Below are positions 10,456-21,968 of a DNA stretch of 64,000 bases, piece by piece; within the stretch, counting starts at the first letter, position 1, and each line of letters starts with the position of its first letter. A program made the position numbers and the translations under genes. The notes under the pieces were generated by a model. That model searched no databases, was not told where the DNA came from, and saw only the letters and a list, made by a program, of their open reading frames with translations. The stretch comes from Ambrosia x helenae (lineage: Eukaryota > Streptophyta > Magnoliopsida > Asterales > Asteraceae): contig CM061226.1 of NCBI GenBank assembly GCA_030844895.1, positions 46,508,238-46,572,237 of the forward strand, written 5' to 3'.

Positions 10456-12874
10456 TCGCGTGTAATGCTGCTGTATGTGCATTTTAACATTCCTAAACAC
10501 GGATTGACGACTAGGAACATGTTAGGAACCCCAGGACATGTCCAATGACTTGGTAACACGTGTTCGGACTTTGTTATGCGTTAATTAACTGTTATGTTAG
10601 ATTAGGTGAACTCTTGCGCGCATTAAGTGTTTAATTGCATATGTTGCATGATATCTTGCTTTCGGCTAACATGTGAGATGTCGGGTCACCAATGGGATGT
10701 CGGGTCTTGTCTGGTGTGGTCGGTTAAACGTTTAAACATCATTTCACATGTACACGGTTATGGTCTGGACTGATAGGGACTAATCAACCTACGGGTTGTT
10801 AGTCTAACACCTTATACGCTCGTCATGATAGGTCACCGGTATTTGGTGCCGTCTATTGAGCAGATTTACTTGTCTTAGTGCGAGGAGCAGCATCAGGTGA
10901 GTTTCACGGCCCCACTTTACGTTTTACATTTCGGGGGAGACACATGCTTATACATATTTCATAAATTATCATGTTATACTAGTGTTAAATTCATTTGTGC
11001 TATATGATACATAAAGTCCCGGGGAAACCATGAATATGCTGGATAGCATAACGGGGGAAATGTGGATAGATCTATTGGGACTGACAGACCCCACCCGTCG
11101 GCTGGGAGCCGGGCGGGTGCATATTGTCTCGGTTATAACGCTACCGGGGATGGTGGTGCATAATCGTTTCGGGCAAAATCATATATCGTTGTCTGTAATG
11201 GTTTCCGGTCGTAGTAGTATTACTCATGCATCTAGCTAACGCTATCATTTCTGACATAGTGATAACATGATGGCTTTCATTACTTAAACGTTTAACATAA
11301 AACCTATGAACTCACCGGCATTATTTGCTGACGTTTTTAGCATGTTTGTCTCAGGTCGTTGAGGTAGCAGCTTATCATAGGCGCACGGAGTCACACGGCG
11401 TCTAGGATTCATATGCATTTTCTTATCTTTTTCAGACTTACCTACTTTTGCATTTTGGGTTGTAATAAAGTTACGCTTCCGCAGCGAATGGATTTATGAA
11501 AACTTGATGGTTGTTTATTTCATTTTACGTATCATATAGTGTCGTTTATTGTGACCGTTGACTTAGATCCTGGTTTGTCACGCGCCTCGCGGTAAAACCC
11601 CGCACGTGGAATTTGAGGGTGTGACAGCAATCCATTTAACCATGACAGAGTGTGGTTACCAAGGTACTCTCTCACATGCAACCATTTTTAAGAAATATTT
11701 TGAACCAAAATATAAACTTTTGTTTCATTACATCATCATGTGCTTGAGTCCAAAAACTGGATCTTATGATCAGATGTCCTCTACTTTTCAACCTATTTTT
11801 CATTCCATTGTAAATGAAACAAAATTCAGGGCATCAACACTTTTCTTTAATGAGTTGGTGTTGCATCACCAAAATTCTAAAAAGAAGTTTTTGTTGTATC
11901 CAAGGTTCATAATGCAATGCATAATTAAAGAACTTGGAAATGAGGTGCTTATGGGAAAAACAACTGTTGTAAATCCATTAACCTCACAAGCATACTCAAG
12001 GCATAACAAACCGGCTGCCTAGCCAGAAGATGACCAAGGGAAACCAGAAACAGTCCCCATTAAACCACCATCTTCCAAATCCTCACCCAAAAAGGCCAAG
12101 AAAACCAAACAACAAAAGCCTAAACCCACCAACTCTAAAAGAAAGGCAGTTCAGGAAATTGAGATGCCTGAACCTGCTGATGTGCAATCTGCACTTGTCA
12201 AAGATGTGACTGAAACATCCTCTCAGTCTCATCCATATCAAACCCCCAAAAGAGCACCCATTACCATTCTTTTCAAAGAAAGAAAGTTAAAAAGACCATA
12301 ACTACCGATCCTTCTTTTGAAACTGCTGAACCTTTACCCCAAACTACTGAACCAGAACCATCACACACAACCATTGAAATTGCCAAACTTCTCTCTGGGC
12401 TAAAAGAGACAATCCCATCAAAACATGTCATTCCTCAACAACCACATCAAACAAGGGAAGTACCATCATAAGTTGACATGGATGTGGATGTCATTAGCCC
12501 TATCCCAAGAGATGAGGATGAACCAAGGTTTCTAAGCCCAAACTTAGAGACTTTAGGTACATTTGAGGCTGCTACTACTCATTTACCACCCAGTGGTGGA
12601 TCTGAGGACAGAAGTAACATTGCTAAGACCTCACTTGTGACAACTACTGATGAAGGCTTTATGTCTGAGGTAGGAAATCCTCAGAACCAAAAACAAAAGT
12701 TCATGAGACAACTGGGTTGGGCCCAACTCTTAATACAACTGATAATGTCCTCATTGAGGATGTCATCAGGGATTCAGATGATTCCATTAATTTGGATGAT
12801 GATTCACACTCCACAAAACATGAATTGACGGCTGCTAGTAAAGGTCCTGAATCTGGTGTCTCTAAGCTCAAAGA

Positions 12875-13152
12875 GCTGGTGATGTGCGGTTGCACACTTC
12901 ATGTTTATTTGCCAGTTTTGTATATTTTTGAGTCGTTTAGATAGTATTTTTATTAGTTTTAGGTTTGTACTCTATTATTTTAGTATTGTATATATTTTAT
13001 TACTTTTTGGTTGTTTTTACTATTAATTTATTTATTTTATATTTTTGGTAGGTGATCATGGAGCTGAGCTAAAATAGAACAAATTATATTTGAGACCCGA
13101 ATACCCGAGTCGAGAGCACGGGGTCATAATACCATTTATAATAATAGTATAT

Positions 13153-13217
<65 letters not shown>

Positions 13218-14231
13218 TAGAAAAGAAAAGAATTGAAATGTGACTTTTGGGGTCACGAGATAAAGCCCATGAATTGGAGGGTTTTATTATTTGGATGTGA
13301 AGGAAAACTTGGGACAAAAGTTACAAAGGGGATTTTGAAAGGAAACAAAAAAAGGGGGGATGTCGGTGGATATATTTTTGGGAGGAGTTAATTTTGGATG
13401 GCAAGAATGGAAGGCAAATTAAGGATACAAAAAAAGGGGATCGGATATTATCTAGGGGGAATCGCAGAACTAAGGAGGATTATTATTTTACTTTAGACAT
13501 CTCGGAAGAGGCACAACAATTAAAGAGGAAAAGAGGTCCAACTTTTGAAGCATGAAGAACACCATGGTCATGAGGGGTTAATCCCTTTGTATCACATTAA
13601 GGATGTAAACTTTTGAAGATCTAGGGTTAAACAAATTGGGTATTGTTCTTAAACTATTGATTATGTTTTTATGTGTTTGAATTAACTGTGTTGAATTGTG
13701 ATTAACCTTATGTTGAACTCATTTTAGTTAATTGATCTTGTGCCAATTTCTAATGATATGAACATGGTTCCTTGCTTTAACACAAACATAGAATTGTATG
13801 TTCTAGGTAATGAAGTGTAGTTTATTCTATCGTCGATATTGATAAAACTTGACACCTAAGCCTATTGAACAATCACTCCGTTAACACCAATCACATTGCT
13901 ATTGTTTACCCATTTGTAAAATCCCTAGTATTCAATTGTTGAAACCCTAGTGTGATCTTTTTAATTAAATTGTTTACAATCTATATTATTTTTTAATTCA
14001 TATAATTTCAATTCAAGTTTAATATAATAAACAAAATCTTTTTAAATCAAATTCTTAAATGAACCAATCAAAATCATCATAAGTTTCTAGCATCTTCATA
14101 AGAAATACCATTTAATCAACTAAAATATTATCCACTAACCACAAGCTCCTCTGGATTCGATACCCTACTTACCCTAGCTACCTAGGTTAATTAGGTTTTG
14201 CATGACCCGTGACGACCGGCTCATCAGCTGG
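12875..14231 (+). mobile_element. Solo LTR with TGATG...CATCA ends and GCTGG target duplication
   Basis: The LTR spans 12880-14226 (1347 bp), starts TGATGTGCGGTTGC and ends CCGGCTCATCA. It is flanked by the 5-bp direct repeat GCTGG at 12875-12879 and 14227-14231. The short terminal inverted repeat and 5-bp duplication are those of an LTR retrotransposon, and the TGATG/CATCA form is common in Athila-like Gypsy LTRs. Its interior holds an (AAT)n microsatellite. Joining the flanks restores the Copia ORF frame. The lineage cannot be fixed without an interior. Confidence 0.75.
13152..13217 (+). repeat. (AAT)n microsatellite, about 21 units
   Basis: An uninterrupted AAT run inside the solo LTR. 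On the minus strand it produces a poly-Ile ORF that is not a gene. Confidence 0.95.
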
Positions 14232-16101
14232 TCACAACAGATCAGGTTAAAGACCACTTAATCCCTAATTCCCCTAAAGTGGCATCTTCAGTACACTATG
14301 AAGATCACCCAAAAATACCCCCTCACTAAAAATGCCTACCCAATTCCCTGGGTCATCCAGCATAGACTTGAACCACCTATGCAGCCCAGATGGTTCCTAT
14401 ACCAGATGATAAACACCCTCATATCCAATCACCTCAAAAATTTCACAACTTCTTGGGAGTTGAAAACAACAACTCAATTTGAGGTGATCAACAACAAACT
14501 AAGTGAGCTGTCCAACAAATTGACAACAATACAAGACATCTTGCAGAGTTATCTAGTAGAACTTCTAAACCTGGCACGCTTCCAGAAGCGGATGAAGCTA
14601 AAAAGGGGAAGAAGATTAAGGAACCAAGTGAGTCACTGGAAGCCAGGATAAGGGCAAAAGTGGCTCAAGAAGAAGAAGAAGAAGAAGCTCAAAAAGACTT
14701 AGAAGATCAAGATAGGCTTCTTTCTGGAACTGAAGTTGAAGCTGAAACTTCCCAAGGCCTTAATGAAGAAACTTCTGAGGACTCTGAAAGTACTGAAGAC
14801 AATCCTTCAGTAGTTGATACTTCAATCAACCCTTCAGCAGTTAACACTTCTAATATTGAAATTGAAGAGCCTTCTATGGCAACTGAAGACATTCCAACTC
14901 CTATTCCAAGGCCTGCAACCACTCAAATTCCTGTACTAAACCCTTCTCCCATCTCAACGTACAAAGAATTACTGGAGAAGAGTCTACTTGCAACACAAAA
15001 GAAGGCTAAGGAAGATGAGATCTGGAACAGCCTAGAAGCAAGGGAAGATATGAGCTACACTGAAAAACTTAAAGCTTATGAAGAAGAGTTGAATAAACAA
15101 GTTGCAATTGAAAGAGTTGCTGAGGAAGACAAAAGAAAACAACTGATGTCTTTCATTACCAAGAACAGCAAGACTAAAGCTTATTCACTCAAAGGGCTCT
15201 CCATAGATGAGTTTACAAGAATAGCTCAACTTGTTGCGGACAAGATACCACTGAAAAAGACAGAAGGGCAAAGAGAGCTGAGATAATAGATGAATTGGTA
15301 GCCAATGATTTTGGTTCAAAAGCCTTAGTGTCAAAATGGAGAGAAGACAAATTATTTGACACATATAAAAGATTCAAGGCTGACAAGGCTGCAAATCCAG
15401 AGAAGTACAAAACTTCTGAAGTATCAACTTCAGTAGTTAGAACTTCTGGTGCTAGACAATCAAAGCCTGTTACCAAGAAGAAGCAAGAGGAGATCCCAAA
15501 GACTGATTTCAAGATGGTATTGCTTGAAGGCAATACAGTTGTACAAGGAGACTTTGTGATTAAAGAAAAGCCTCTGCTGACACAATTCAGGGATCCTTCA
15601 AACTTTGCTTACCAAATTCAGAAGACTATAACTGATAAATTGCACACAAAGGTAATCACTGAACATCATTTACCTACCTTTGATATACCTAATGTGGTGC
15701 AAACAGAAGAAGGAAGAGAATCCCACCCGAGGGTCACCGAAGTAGAAAACATCCCACACTCAGGAACATCCCAGGGATCCAGCATGGTCCCTTACACTTT
15801 AGATTTTGACAAATCTAAAGTTCTGATAATGAAATGGTCATTTATTGATTCCAACTCAGTATTAGTGACAAGGAGAGATCGTTCAAGCATGCCCTTCAAA
15901 TCTATGAATGAAATGAAAAATCTATCTACACAAGACTTGCTTACAATTCAACATCTTGAACCTGTACAAGGATCTCTCACAAATGAACAACTGAACCAAC
16001 TCAAGACTTCCATGTTCAAAGAAATCTGGAAGATACTTGAAAACAGAAGAAGACAATAAAGAATTAGATAAGGTTTTGGCTTCATCAATCCAGGGGGAGA
16101 T

Positions 16102-16778
16102 TGTAAGGACAAAAAGGATTGTTGAAACCTCTTTTGCTAACCTTAGTCTAATTCCTACTTCTACCAAAATATTCTAAATATGAAACTACTGAAGAAAGAA
16201 GACACAAGTACTGAAGAAGGATTCAACAAGTACTGAAGAGTAAAGATCAGAAGTTCTGAAGTCAAACCAGACAAGTCTACTGAAGAACTACTGAAGACAA
16301 ACTACTTATCAGTAGTTTGTCACTCATCAGCACTTGTAATAGAATCTTTCCACCGCCCTTATGTTTCAGTAGTTTATTAGTTTATTATTACTTTATCTTT
16401 TGTACAAGTTCCAAGACTACAGCCTGTTGCAGTCTTGCTTTTGTAACAAGGTTCATGTATATGTTCGTCTATAAATAGATGGGTTAATCCCACTATTTTA
16501 GACATCGATTTTAATTGAAAAACTGAAATCCTTCAAAGCTTAAACTTGAAATTCCATTTCATATTCTGAGAATCTATTTGCTTATTTATTATCATATACA
16601 TTCATTGCTTAGAATCTCATTAATTGTCTTTAGTTTATAAACTACAGGGGGAGTAATAACTGCTGTTGATAGTGAAACTTTATAACATTAATCCGCTGCA
16701 AAAACTGCTTTGATTAAACTTGCAAAACACAAAAGTGTTCATAAGTAAGCAACTGTTAAAGAGCATACTGATCCAACA
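16102..16778 (+). repeat. 3' LTR of the Copia unit (677 bp)
   Basis: Colinear with 1165-1840. It is preceded by the polypurine tract CCAGGGGGAGA and ends GATCCAACA. It has a TATA box at 16470-16477 and the same 11-bp hairpin at 16296-16321. The chromovirus at 16785 is inserted 1-6 bp beyond its end. Confidence 0.85.
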
Positions 16779-17167
16779 CACTTCTGTGACACCCGGCAAA
16801 CTCAGGTTAGTAACGTTGACTAAACTAGTAAGTCTACCTTAGCGAGTCATACTTATTACATACTTAACTAGATCAGTCGGGTCGTTATGATGATTCTAGG
16901 GAGTCATCGGGAGTCGTTACGATGATACGCGGGATCATCGGGAGTCGGTCCATAACCATGTGTACAAGGATTCGTGATTCGTGGAATCACCGGGTTTAGC
17001 ACACACACGCAAGTCTCGAGTCCCGGGAATTGGTGAACGGATGTAAGGGTGTTAGTTATCATGCATTATGTGTTTATAATCATTACGTGACTTGTTGGTA
17101 TGTTAATGCGTGTTTATATGTGTTAAAATGGTGTTTAACGCGCCGAAAACCCAATCTGAGATGTTAC

Positions 17168-17288
17168 AGGCGATTAGGAATCAGGAGATTGCCTAATCGC
17201 CTGTCTATAGGTGATTGGGAAGGCTTAGGGGGCGATTAGGCCCCTAATCGCCTGAAGTGTCAGGCGATTAGGCCCCTAATCGCCTGCT
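17168..17288 (+). repeat. GCGATTAGG/CCTAATCGC palindrome cluster 1
   Basis: Several inverted copies of AGGCGATTAGG and CCTAATCGCCT, including two units AGGCGATTAGG-CC-CCTAATCGCCT with 11-bp arms and a 2-base loop. The same cluster, in the same orientation, is at 25270-25391 in the 3' LTR. Confidence 0.85.
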
Positions 17289-18133
17289 AAGGGCTGCTAC
17301 TCGCCTACACTGCTGTGCACGGGTCAAAACACCGATAAATAGAACCCTTAACTCCCCAAACACCCTTAGAGCAACCCTAACTAATCCTAAGCCACCCACA
17401 CACCCTAGAACACCTCTGGAACTTGTTTTGCTACAAAAATCACCATTTCCAAGCTTACACACCTTTCTTTGATAAAATCCAAGGTGTGTTCTTCATCTCT
17501 ACCTTTGTAAAGTTGTTGTTTTGGTTCCCCAAAAGTCCCGACCTTGTTTTGCTAAGTTTGTGTCTTTAAAACCCTTTGAAAAAAGTTCTAAAACAAGTCT
17601 ACACCATAATACTTGCTATATGTGAAGTTTACATGCATATGTTGATCTTCTTAGTGTTTATAATATGAATGTTTCCATGAAATGGTTGTACTTCTGTTAT
17701 GTAGGGGTTATTAGGATGATTATCTAAGAGTTTGAGCTATTGTTGTTGTGTTATGATGAAAATGTGTATTTTGACCCATTTGAATGATTCTTGAAGATCT
17801 AGGATGATTATGGTATGATTAATGATGGAATGTTGTTAGGATTTACACTAGGGAGGTGTTAAAACAGAGAAATGTTGATTTGCAAACTTGTATGAGATGA
17901 AATCTGATTGTTTCCATTTAAGGAAAGATAAGGTTAGTTAATGAAAACCTAGTATTTTGCCATTTTTGGAAATAATTGCATAAAGGATGTTAGATCAATG
18001 ATAAAATGGGGGTTTTTGCTTGGAATGGGTTGGTAAATGGTTTAGGTTTGATATTGGGTGTTTTTGCATGTTTCGGATCTGATTTGGAGGGTTAAACGCG
18101 CGAAAATCCGTTGCACAGCTGCAACAGGCGATT

Positions 18134-18203
18134 AGGAATCCTAATCGCCTGATGCAGGGGGCGATTAGGAATGTTAGGGGGCGATTAGGCCCCTAATCGC
18201 CTG
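18134..18203 (+). repeat. 70-bp palindrome-rich segment, inverted relative to the 3' LTR
   Basis: This segment is a perfect reverse complement (70 of 70) of 26269-26338 in the 3' LTR, while the flanks on both sides are colinear. It is bounded and filled by CGATTAGG/CCTAATCG units. Confidence 0.9.
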
Positions 18204-18695
18204 TTGACCAAGCCTACTCACCAGTTGACTTTCCTAATTGCATGTTAAATTCCTAATCGCGTGTACTGCTGTTTTAAGCGTATTTTGGCATCCCGAAGCA
18301 TGATTTGACATCTAGGAACATGATAGGAACCCGGGACATGCTATATGACTTGGTAACACGTGTTCGGACTCAATTGTACATTAAATATGCGTTATGCTAG
18401 ACTAGGTGAACTCTTGCGCGTGCTAATTGTTTAACTTCATATGTTGCATGATACTTTGCATTTAGCTAACACGTGGGATGTCGGGTCACCAATGGGAAGT
18501 CGGGTCTTGTCTGGTACGGTCGGTTTAACAGTCAAAGATGTTTTCAAACGTTTATGGTCACGGTCTGGACATTCGGGGACTAGTTAACCCACGGGTTATT
18601 AGTCCGAATACTTATACACATCTTATGATTGGTCGCCGCTATTTGGGGCTATCATAGCATAATTACTTAACTGTTTTCAAGTAACGCAAACCGAG

Positions 18696-19167
18696 GTGAG
18701 TTTCACAGCCCCACTTTTACTGTTTTGCTATTAGGGGAGAAACATGATTCGTACGAACTATTTAAAGGTCATGTTATACTATGGGCACTTTATGTTACTA
18801 TACGGCTTTTATGGAAAGTCCCAGGGGAAACCATGAATGTGCTGGAACGCACAACGAGGGAAATGTGGATAGATCTATTGGGCCTCACAAACCCCACTCG
18901 ACGGCGGGGCCGGGCGGGTGCATATTGTCTCTACCTATCGGGCTACCGAGGCATCGGTAGCCCAGTCATCTGGGCTGGTATCATCTTTTGATTCATGTTT
19001 AGTAATGGGTTTCCAACCGTAGTAGTAAAAACACTTACGTCTAGCTAACGTTCTTATGACGTAGTATTAACGGGAATGATCTTTGTGAACTTGTGCAACA
19101 CTTTTATAAAAGAAAACCTGTGAACTCACCAGCATTATATGTTGACATTTTTGGCATGTTTTCTCAG
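18696..19167 (+). other. Candidate intron in the LTR leader (R-U5)
   Basis: The donor CCGAG|GTGAGT at 18696 and acceptor TTTTCTCAG|GT ending at 19167 bound 472 bases. The same pair is conserved at 26831-27304 (3' LTR), 10897-11354 (solo LTR) and 51716-51110 (minus solo LTR), although the sequence between has diverged. This suggests a spliced 5' leader. It is an inference from sequence only. Confidence 0.4.
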
Positions 19168-19448
19168 GTCGCTAAGGTAGCAATCAATGGGCTAGGCGCA
19201 CGGAGTCATGCACAGCGTCTAATATTTTGAAGCAATATTAAACAATGTTTTGTAAACAATGATATGTCTTTTGGTTGTAAACAAGAAATGCTTCCGCTGC
19301 TGGTTTACGGCTCAAAGCATGATATTTTGGTTTTAAAAATATATGTGAATGCATGTTTGTTGTATGTTTATTGTGATCGTTGACTGAGATCCTGGTGTGT
19401 CATGCGCCTCGCGGTAAAACCCCGCACGTGGAATTTGAGGGTGTGACA

Positions 19449-19466
19449 GATTGGTATCAGAGCCAA
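19449..19466 (+). other. Chromovirus primer binding site
   Basis: GATTGGTATCAGAGCCAA follows the 5' LTR directly. TGGTATCAGAGC is complementary to the initiator Met-tRNA 3' end. The remaining leader to 20071 has no ORF of note. Confidence 0.85.
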
Positions 19467-20071
19467 CGGTTATAGTGAACTAGGACTACATGTAGAGTCT
19501 AGTCTATAACTGAGTCGCACACACACTAGACGGTCACAGTTAGTCGAGTCTTAACATGTGGGTAACAACATGACTTGTCGGGGGTGTCGGTGTCATCATC
19601 TTCTACGCTACATCATCTGTTTACTCTTTATCCTTCTATCTCTGGACTCATCCTTACTATGATTCGATGGCGAACGATATACTATTGAACCTTCTTGACG
19701 GCGGTGTACATTGGGGTAGCTTCGGCGTACTCTTGAGATCTGTCCAGGGATTCGGACATCTCCCTTCTATGCCCTAATGGACACGCTTGTTCTTATGCAT
19801 ACTATCTTGTACTTATACTTATGATAATACCACGATTGGGCGCTAGTGTTCGGTGACTTGAACTTCAAACTCAAAGCACGCCTGGAGGACCATGTAGAAC
19901 AATTTATCATGTCGGGTGCACACGAGATTATAAACTGTGATGCATGGGATCCCTAGCGGACTTTGTGCTTGAACGGATGGACCCGAATTGGGCTCGGTAT
20001 AGTTCCTTAAAAATTCCTAATGGGTTATACCATGGGCAAGCCTAAATCTTTTGTTTCATTTGTGACAGAAG

Positions 20072-21303
20072 ATGTCGGGAGCTCGTGGAGGTCGCAGTGG
20101 CGGCCGTGCTGGCGGTCGTGCTGGCAATCGTGCTGGCGGCGATGGCCGTGGGAACATTAATATGACCCAAGCGGAGTTGGATAACCTGTTGCAGCAGCAT
20201 GTGAATATTGCTTTGGCTGCATTCCAAGCCGCTCATAATGCTATGGGTGGTACGTCAATTCTCACCTATCCTATCTTGTTCTTGGGTACTGTACCTTTTC
20301 TTGATTTTCACCTGTGTGTCTGTTCCAGGTGGTGCTGTCAATCCCCCTCCACCCCAGTGCTCTTACAAAAAGTTTATGGATTGCAAGCCCCACAACTTTA
20401 GTGGCACTGAAGGGGCAGTGGGACTGCTCCGTTGGTTGGAGAAAATTGAATCGGTTTTCTCGATGTGCAGCTGCCCGGAAGGCGACTGGGTGAAATATGC
20501 TTCTGCGACCCTGGAGGGTCAAGCTCTGACTTAGTGGAACTCCACCATTCAGACCATGGGTATTGGGGAAGCTCACGTTATGCCCTGGACAGAGTTCGTT
20601 CAGTTGTTGAAAAACGAGTACTGCCCGAGGGATGAGATCCAGAAACTTGAGCACGAAGTCTGGAATCATAAGATGGTGGAGTCTGAGATTGAAGCTTACA
20701 CTGCTAGGCACAATGAGTTGGCGGTGTTGTGCCCTGATTTGCACGCACCAGAATACCGGAGGATTGAACACTATGTTGCTGGGTTGGTACTGGAGATTGT
20801 GGGATTGGTAGCTGCGGGTAATCTCACTGTTTATTCTGAGGTGGTTCGGTCGGCTCACAGGCTGACCAACATGAAGGTGGCTGAAGGGGTCTTGCCTCCT
20901 CGAGGCGCTACTGTGAAGACTCATGAGAATAACAAGCGTAAATGGGAGAGTGCGGGTAAAGGCTCGAGTTCGGCTCAGCCTCAGCAGATGAGGAAGTCTG
21001 ATGTTGGGGGACCGTCGACTGAACAGAAACCGGGGGGTTTATAGTGGGAAACTGCCGAAATGTGACCGGTGTGGATTTCACCACAACGGTCGTTGCGAGG
21101 ACCGGAACCGCTGCCACAGGTGCCATAAGCTTGGGCACCAGGCAAAGGGTTGTAAGGTTAATCTCCAGGGTAACCGGAACCCACCTGCTACACCTACTCC
21201 GGCTCCTCATGTTGCTGCTCCCCAGGGAAACCAGGGAAAACAAGGGTGCTTTAATTGTGGTGAGCTTGGTCACTACAAGCGTGAATGCCCCAAGTTGAAG
21301 TAG
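20072..21303 (+). pseudogene. Chromovirus gag, with a candidate 79-bp intron and several breaks
   Basis: The start at 20072 gives a Gly/Arg-rich N-terminus (MSGARGGRSGGRAGGRAGNR). After 59 codons the frame is lost, but removing 20250-20328 (GTACGT...TTCCAG, 79 bp) joins it exactly to the body NPPPPQCSYKKFMDCKPHNF and the retrotrans_gag domain (EGAVGLLRWLEKIESVF, MPWTEFVQLLKNEYCP). An in-frame TAG lies at 20532-20534. A frameshift near 21030 precedes three Cys/His knuckles: CDRCGFHHNGRC, CHRCHKLGHQAKGC and CFNCGELGHYKREC. A TAG ends it at 21301-21303. The product would form the particle and bind RNA. The intron could instead be a chance small insertion, but it has canonical ends and restores the frame. 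Confidence 0.75.
20250..20328 (+). other. Candidate spliced intron within gag
   Basis: GTACGT donor, pyrimidine-rich 3' end, TTCCAG acceptor, 79 bp. Excision joins codon 60 across the break and unites the N-terminal Gly/Arg region with the gag core. The intervening sequence has no similarity to gag proteins. Confidence 0.5.
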
Positions 21304-21965
21304 GGCAAGGCTGGGAAGAACGGGTCGGGTAATGGAAACAATGGGGGCGGAGGCAGGAATGCTCGCGCCTTCGTGATTGGTTCGAGCAAGGCTCGACAGG
21401 ATCCTGACACTGTTTCTGGTACGTTTCTTCTCGATAATCGCTATGCTACGGTTTTATTCGATTCCGTGCCGATAAGAGTTTTATATCTCTTGGGTTTAGT
21501 CAATTGCTTGATAGGGTACCTACACCTTTAGAGGCTAAGTACTTGATAGAATTGGCTGATGGTAAGAAAGTCGAAGCGACGCACGTCCTTAGGGAGTGTC
21601 GCCTTGAGTTGTCGGGTTATTCCTTTCCTATTGATCTTATGCCGGTGTCCTTGGGTAGTTTCGATGTCGTCATGGGTATGGATTGGTTGTCTTTGTATCA
21701 TGCTGAGATCGTTTGTTTTGATAAAGTCATTCGACTTCCTCTCCCTGATGGAGAAATTCTGTTGGTGCACGGTGAGAAGAGCGGGGTCCCTTTGAGTATC
21801 ATTTCGTGTATGAAAGCTTATAAGTATCTTCGGAAGGGGTATTCTGCCATTCTGGCACTTGTTTCGGTTTCGTCAGAGGAAGAGAAGAAGATTGAAGATA
21901 TTCCTGTCGTCCGTGATTTTCCCGATGTATTTCCTGAGGATTTACCTGGCCTCCCGCCTTATCGT
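21304..21965 (+). pseudogene. Chromovirus aspartic protease region, broken
   Basis: The motif GTFLLDNRYATVLFDS (21418-21465) is the start of a retropepsin. The expected D-S/T-G-A-D-x-S-F is disrupted by a frameshift immediately after DS. The downstream part is readable from 21504: LELADGKK-like segment, FPIDLMPVSLGSFDVVMGMDWL and the linker FPDVFPEDLPGLPPYR. A TAG at 21966-21968 separates it from the RT. It would cleave the Gag-Pol precursor in the particle. Confidence 0.75.
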
Positions 21966-21968
21966 TAG

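Larger units (their letters stand above)
8622..11626 (+). mobile_element. Solo LTR of a Tekay/Del-like chromovirus (3005 bp)
   Basis: It begins TGTGACACCCGGC and ends GAGGGTGTGACA, like the LTRs at 16785-19448 and 24888-27583, and is colinear with them throughout. Shared blocks include GTGAGTTTCAC, the GCGCCTCGCGGTAAAACC end block and a TATA box at 9373-9380. No primer site or interior follows, so it is a solo LTR. The 5-bp flanks (TCTGA and GCAAT) do not match, unlike the other insertions here. It is longer than its relatives mainly because of two 31-bp tandem arrays. It interrupts the Copia extra ORF. Confidence 0.85.
8309..16059 (+). pseudogene. Extra 3' ORF of the SIRE-like Copia, split by two solo LTRs
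   Basis: The start at 8309 (MALILKQGHNQRGYFEKHEACP) is followed by a frameshift near 8376, after which reading continues in the frame of QYDEIIDLVVKSRYF. The ORF is then cut by the LTR 8622-11626. It resumes with TMTECGYQGTLSHATIFKKY and the conserved block FLLYPRFIMQCIIKELG, stops at TAG 12020, and shifts near 12297. It is cut again at 12879 by the LTR 12880-14226, and resumes at 14232 with charged coiled-coil sequence to TAA 16057-16059. A one-base deletion near 15246 breaks the C-terminal part. The PRF block and coiled-coil tail are recognisable from plant SIRE elements. The function is unknown; an envelope role has been suggested for the family but no membrane segment is visible here. Confidence 0.7.
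1165..16778 (+). mobile_element. SIRE/Maximus-like Ty1/Copia retrotransposon, complete but degenerate, with nested insertions
   Basis: The order is LTR, primer site, gag, protease, integrase, reverse transcriptase, RNase H, extra ORF, polypurine tract, LTR. Integrase before RT is diagnostic of Copia. The extra ORF after RNase H, a long gag with two separated zinc knuckles and an interior of about 9.9 kb without the guests are typical of the SIRE/Maximus lineage. At least ten stops or frameshifts interrupt the coding region, so it is not autonomous now. Two solo LTRs (8622-11626 and 12880-14226) sit inside the extra ORF. No target duplication can be judged because the left end is fused to another unit. 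Confidence 0.85.
16785..19448 (+). repeat. Chromovirus 5' LTR (2664 bp)
   Basis: Starts TGTGACACCCGGC, ends GGTGTGACA, and is followed by the primer site. It carries two clusters of GCGATTAGG/CCTAATCGC palindromes (17168-17288 and 18125-18203). The TATA element is altered to GATAAATA at 17334-17341, against TATAAATA in the 3' LTR. A splice-like pair lies at 18696 and 19167. Confidence 0.9.

Noticed and set aside
11030..11239. Short ORF (MNMLDSITGEMWIDLLGL...) repeated at 18725-18991 and 26860-27180
   Set aside because: It recurs only as part of the conserved LTR sequence, has different lengths and frames in each copy and no domain.
13056..13256. Minus-strand ORF with a long poly-Ile run
   Set aside because: It is the translation of the (AAT)n microsatellite.
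20271..20924. 217-codon minus-strand ORF across gag
   Set aside because: Shadow of the gag coding strand; no domain seen and the opposite strand has clear gag motifs.
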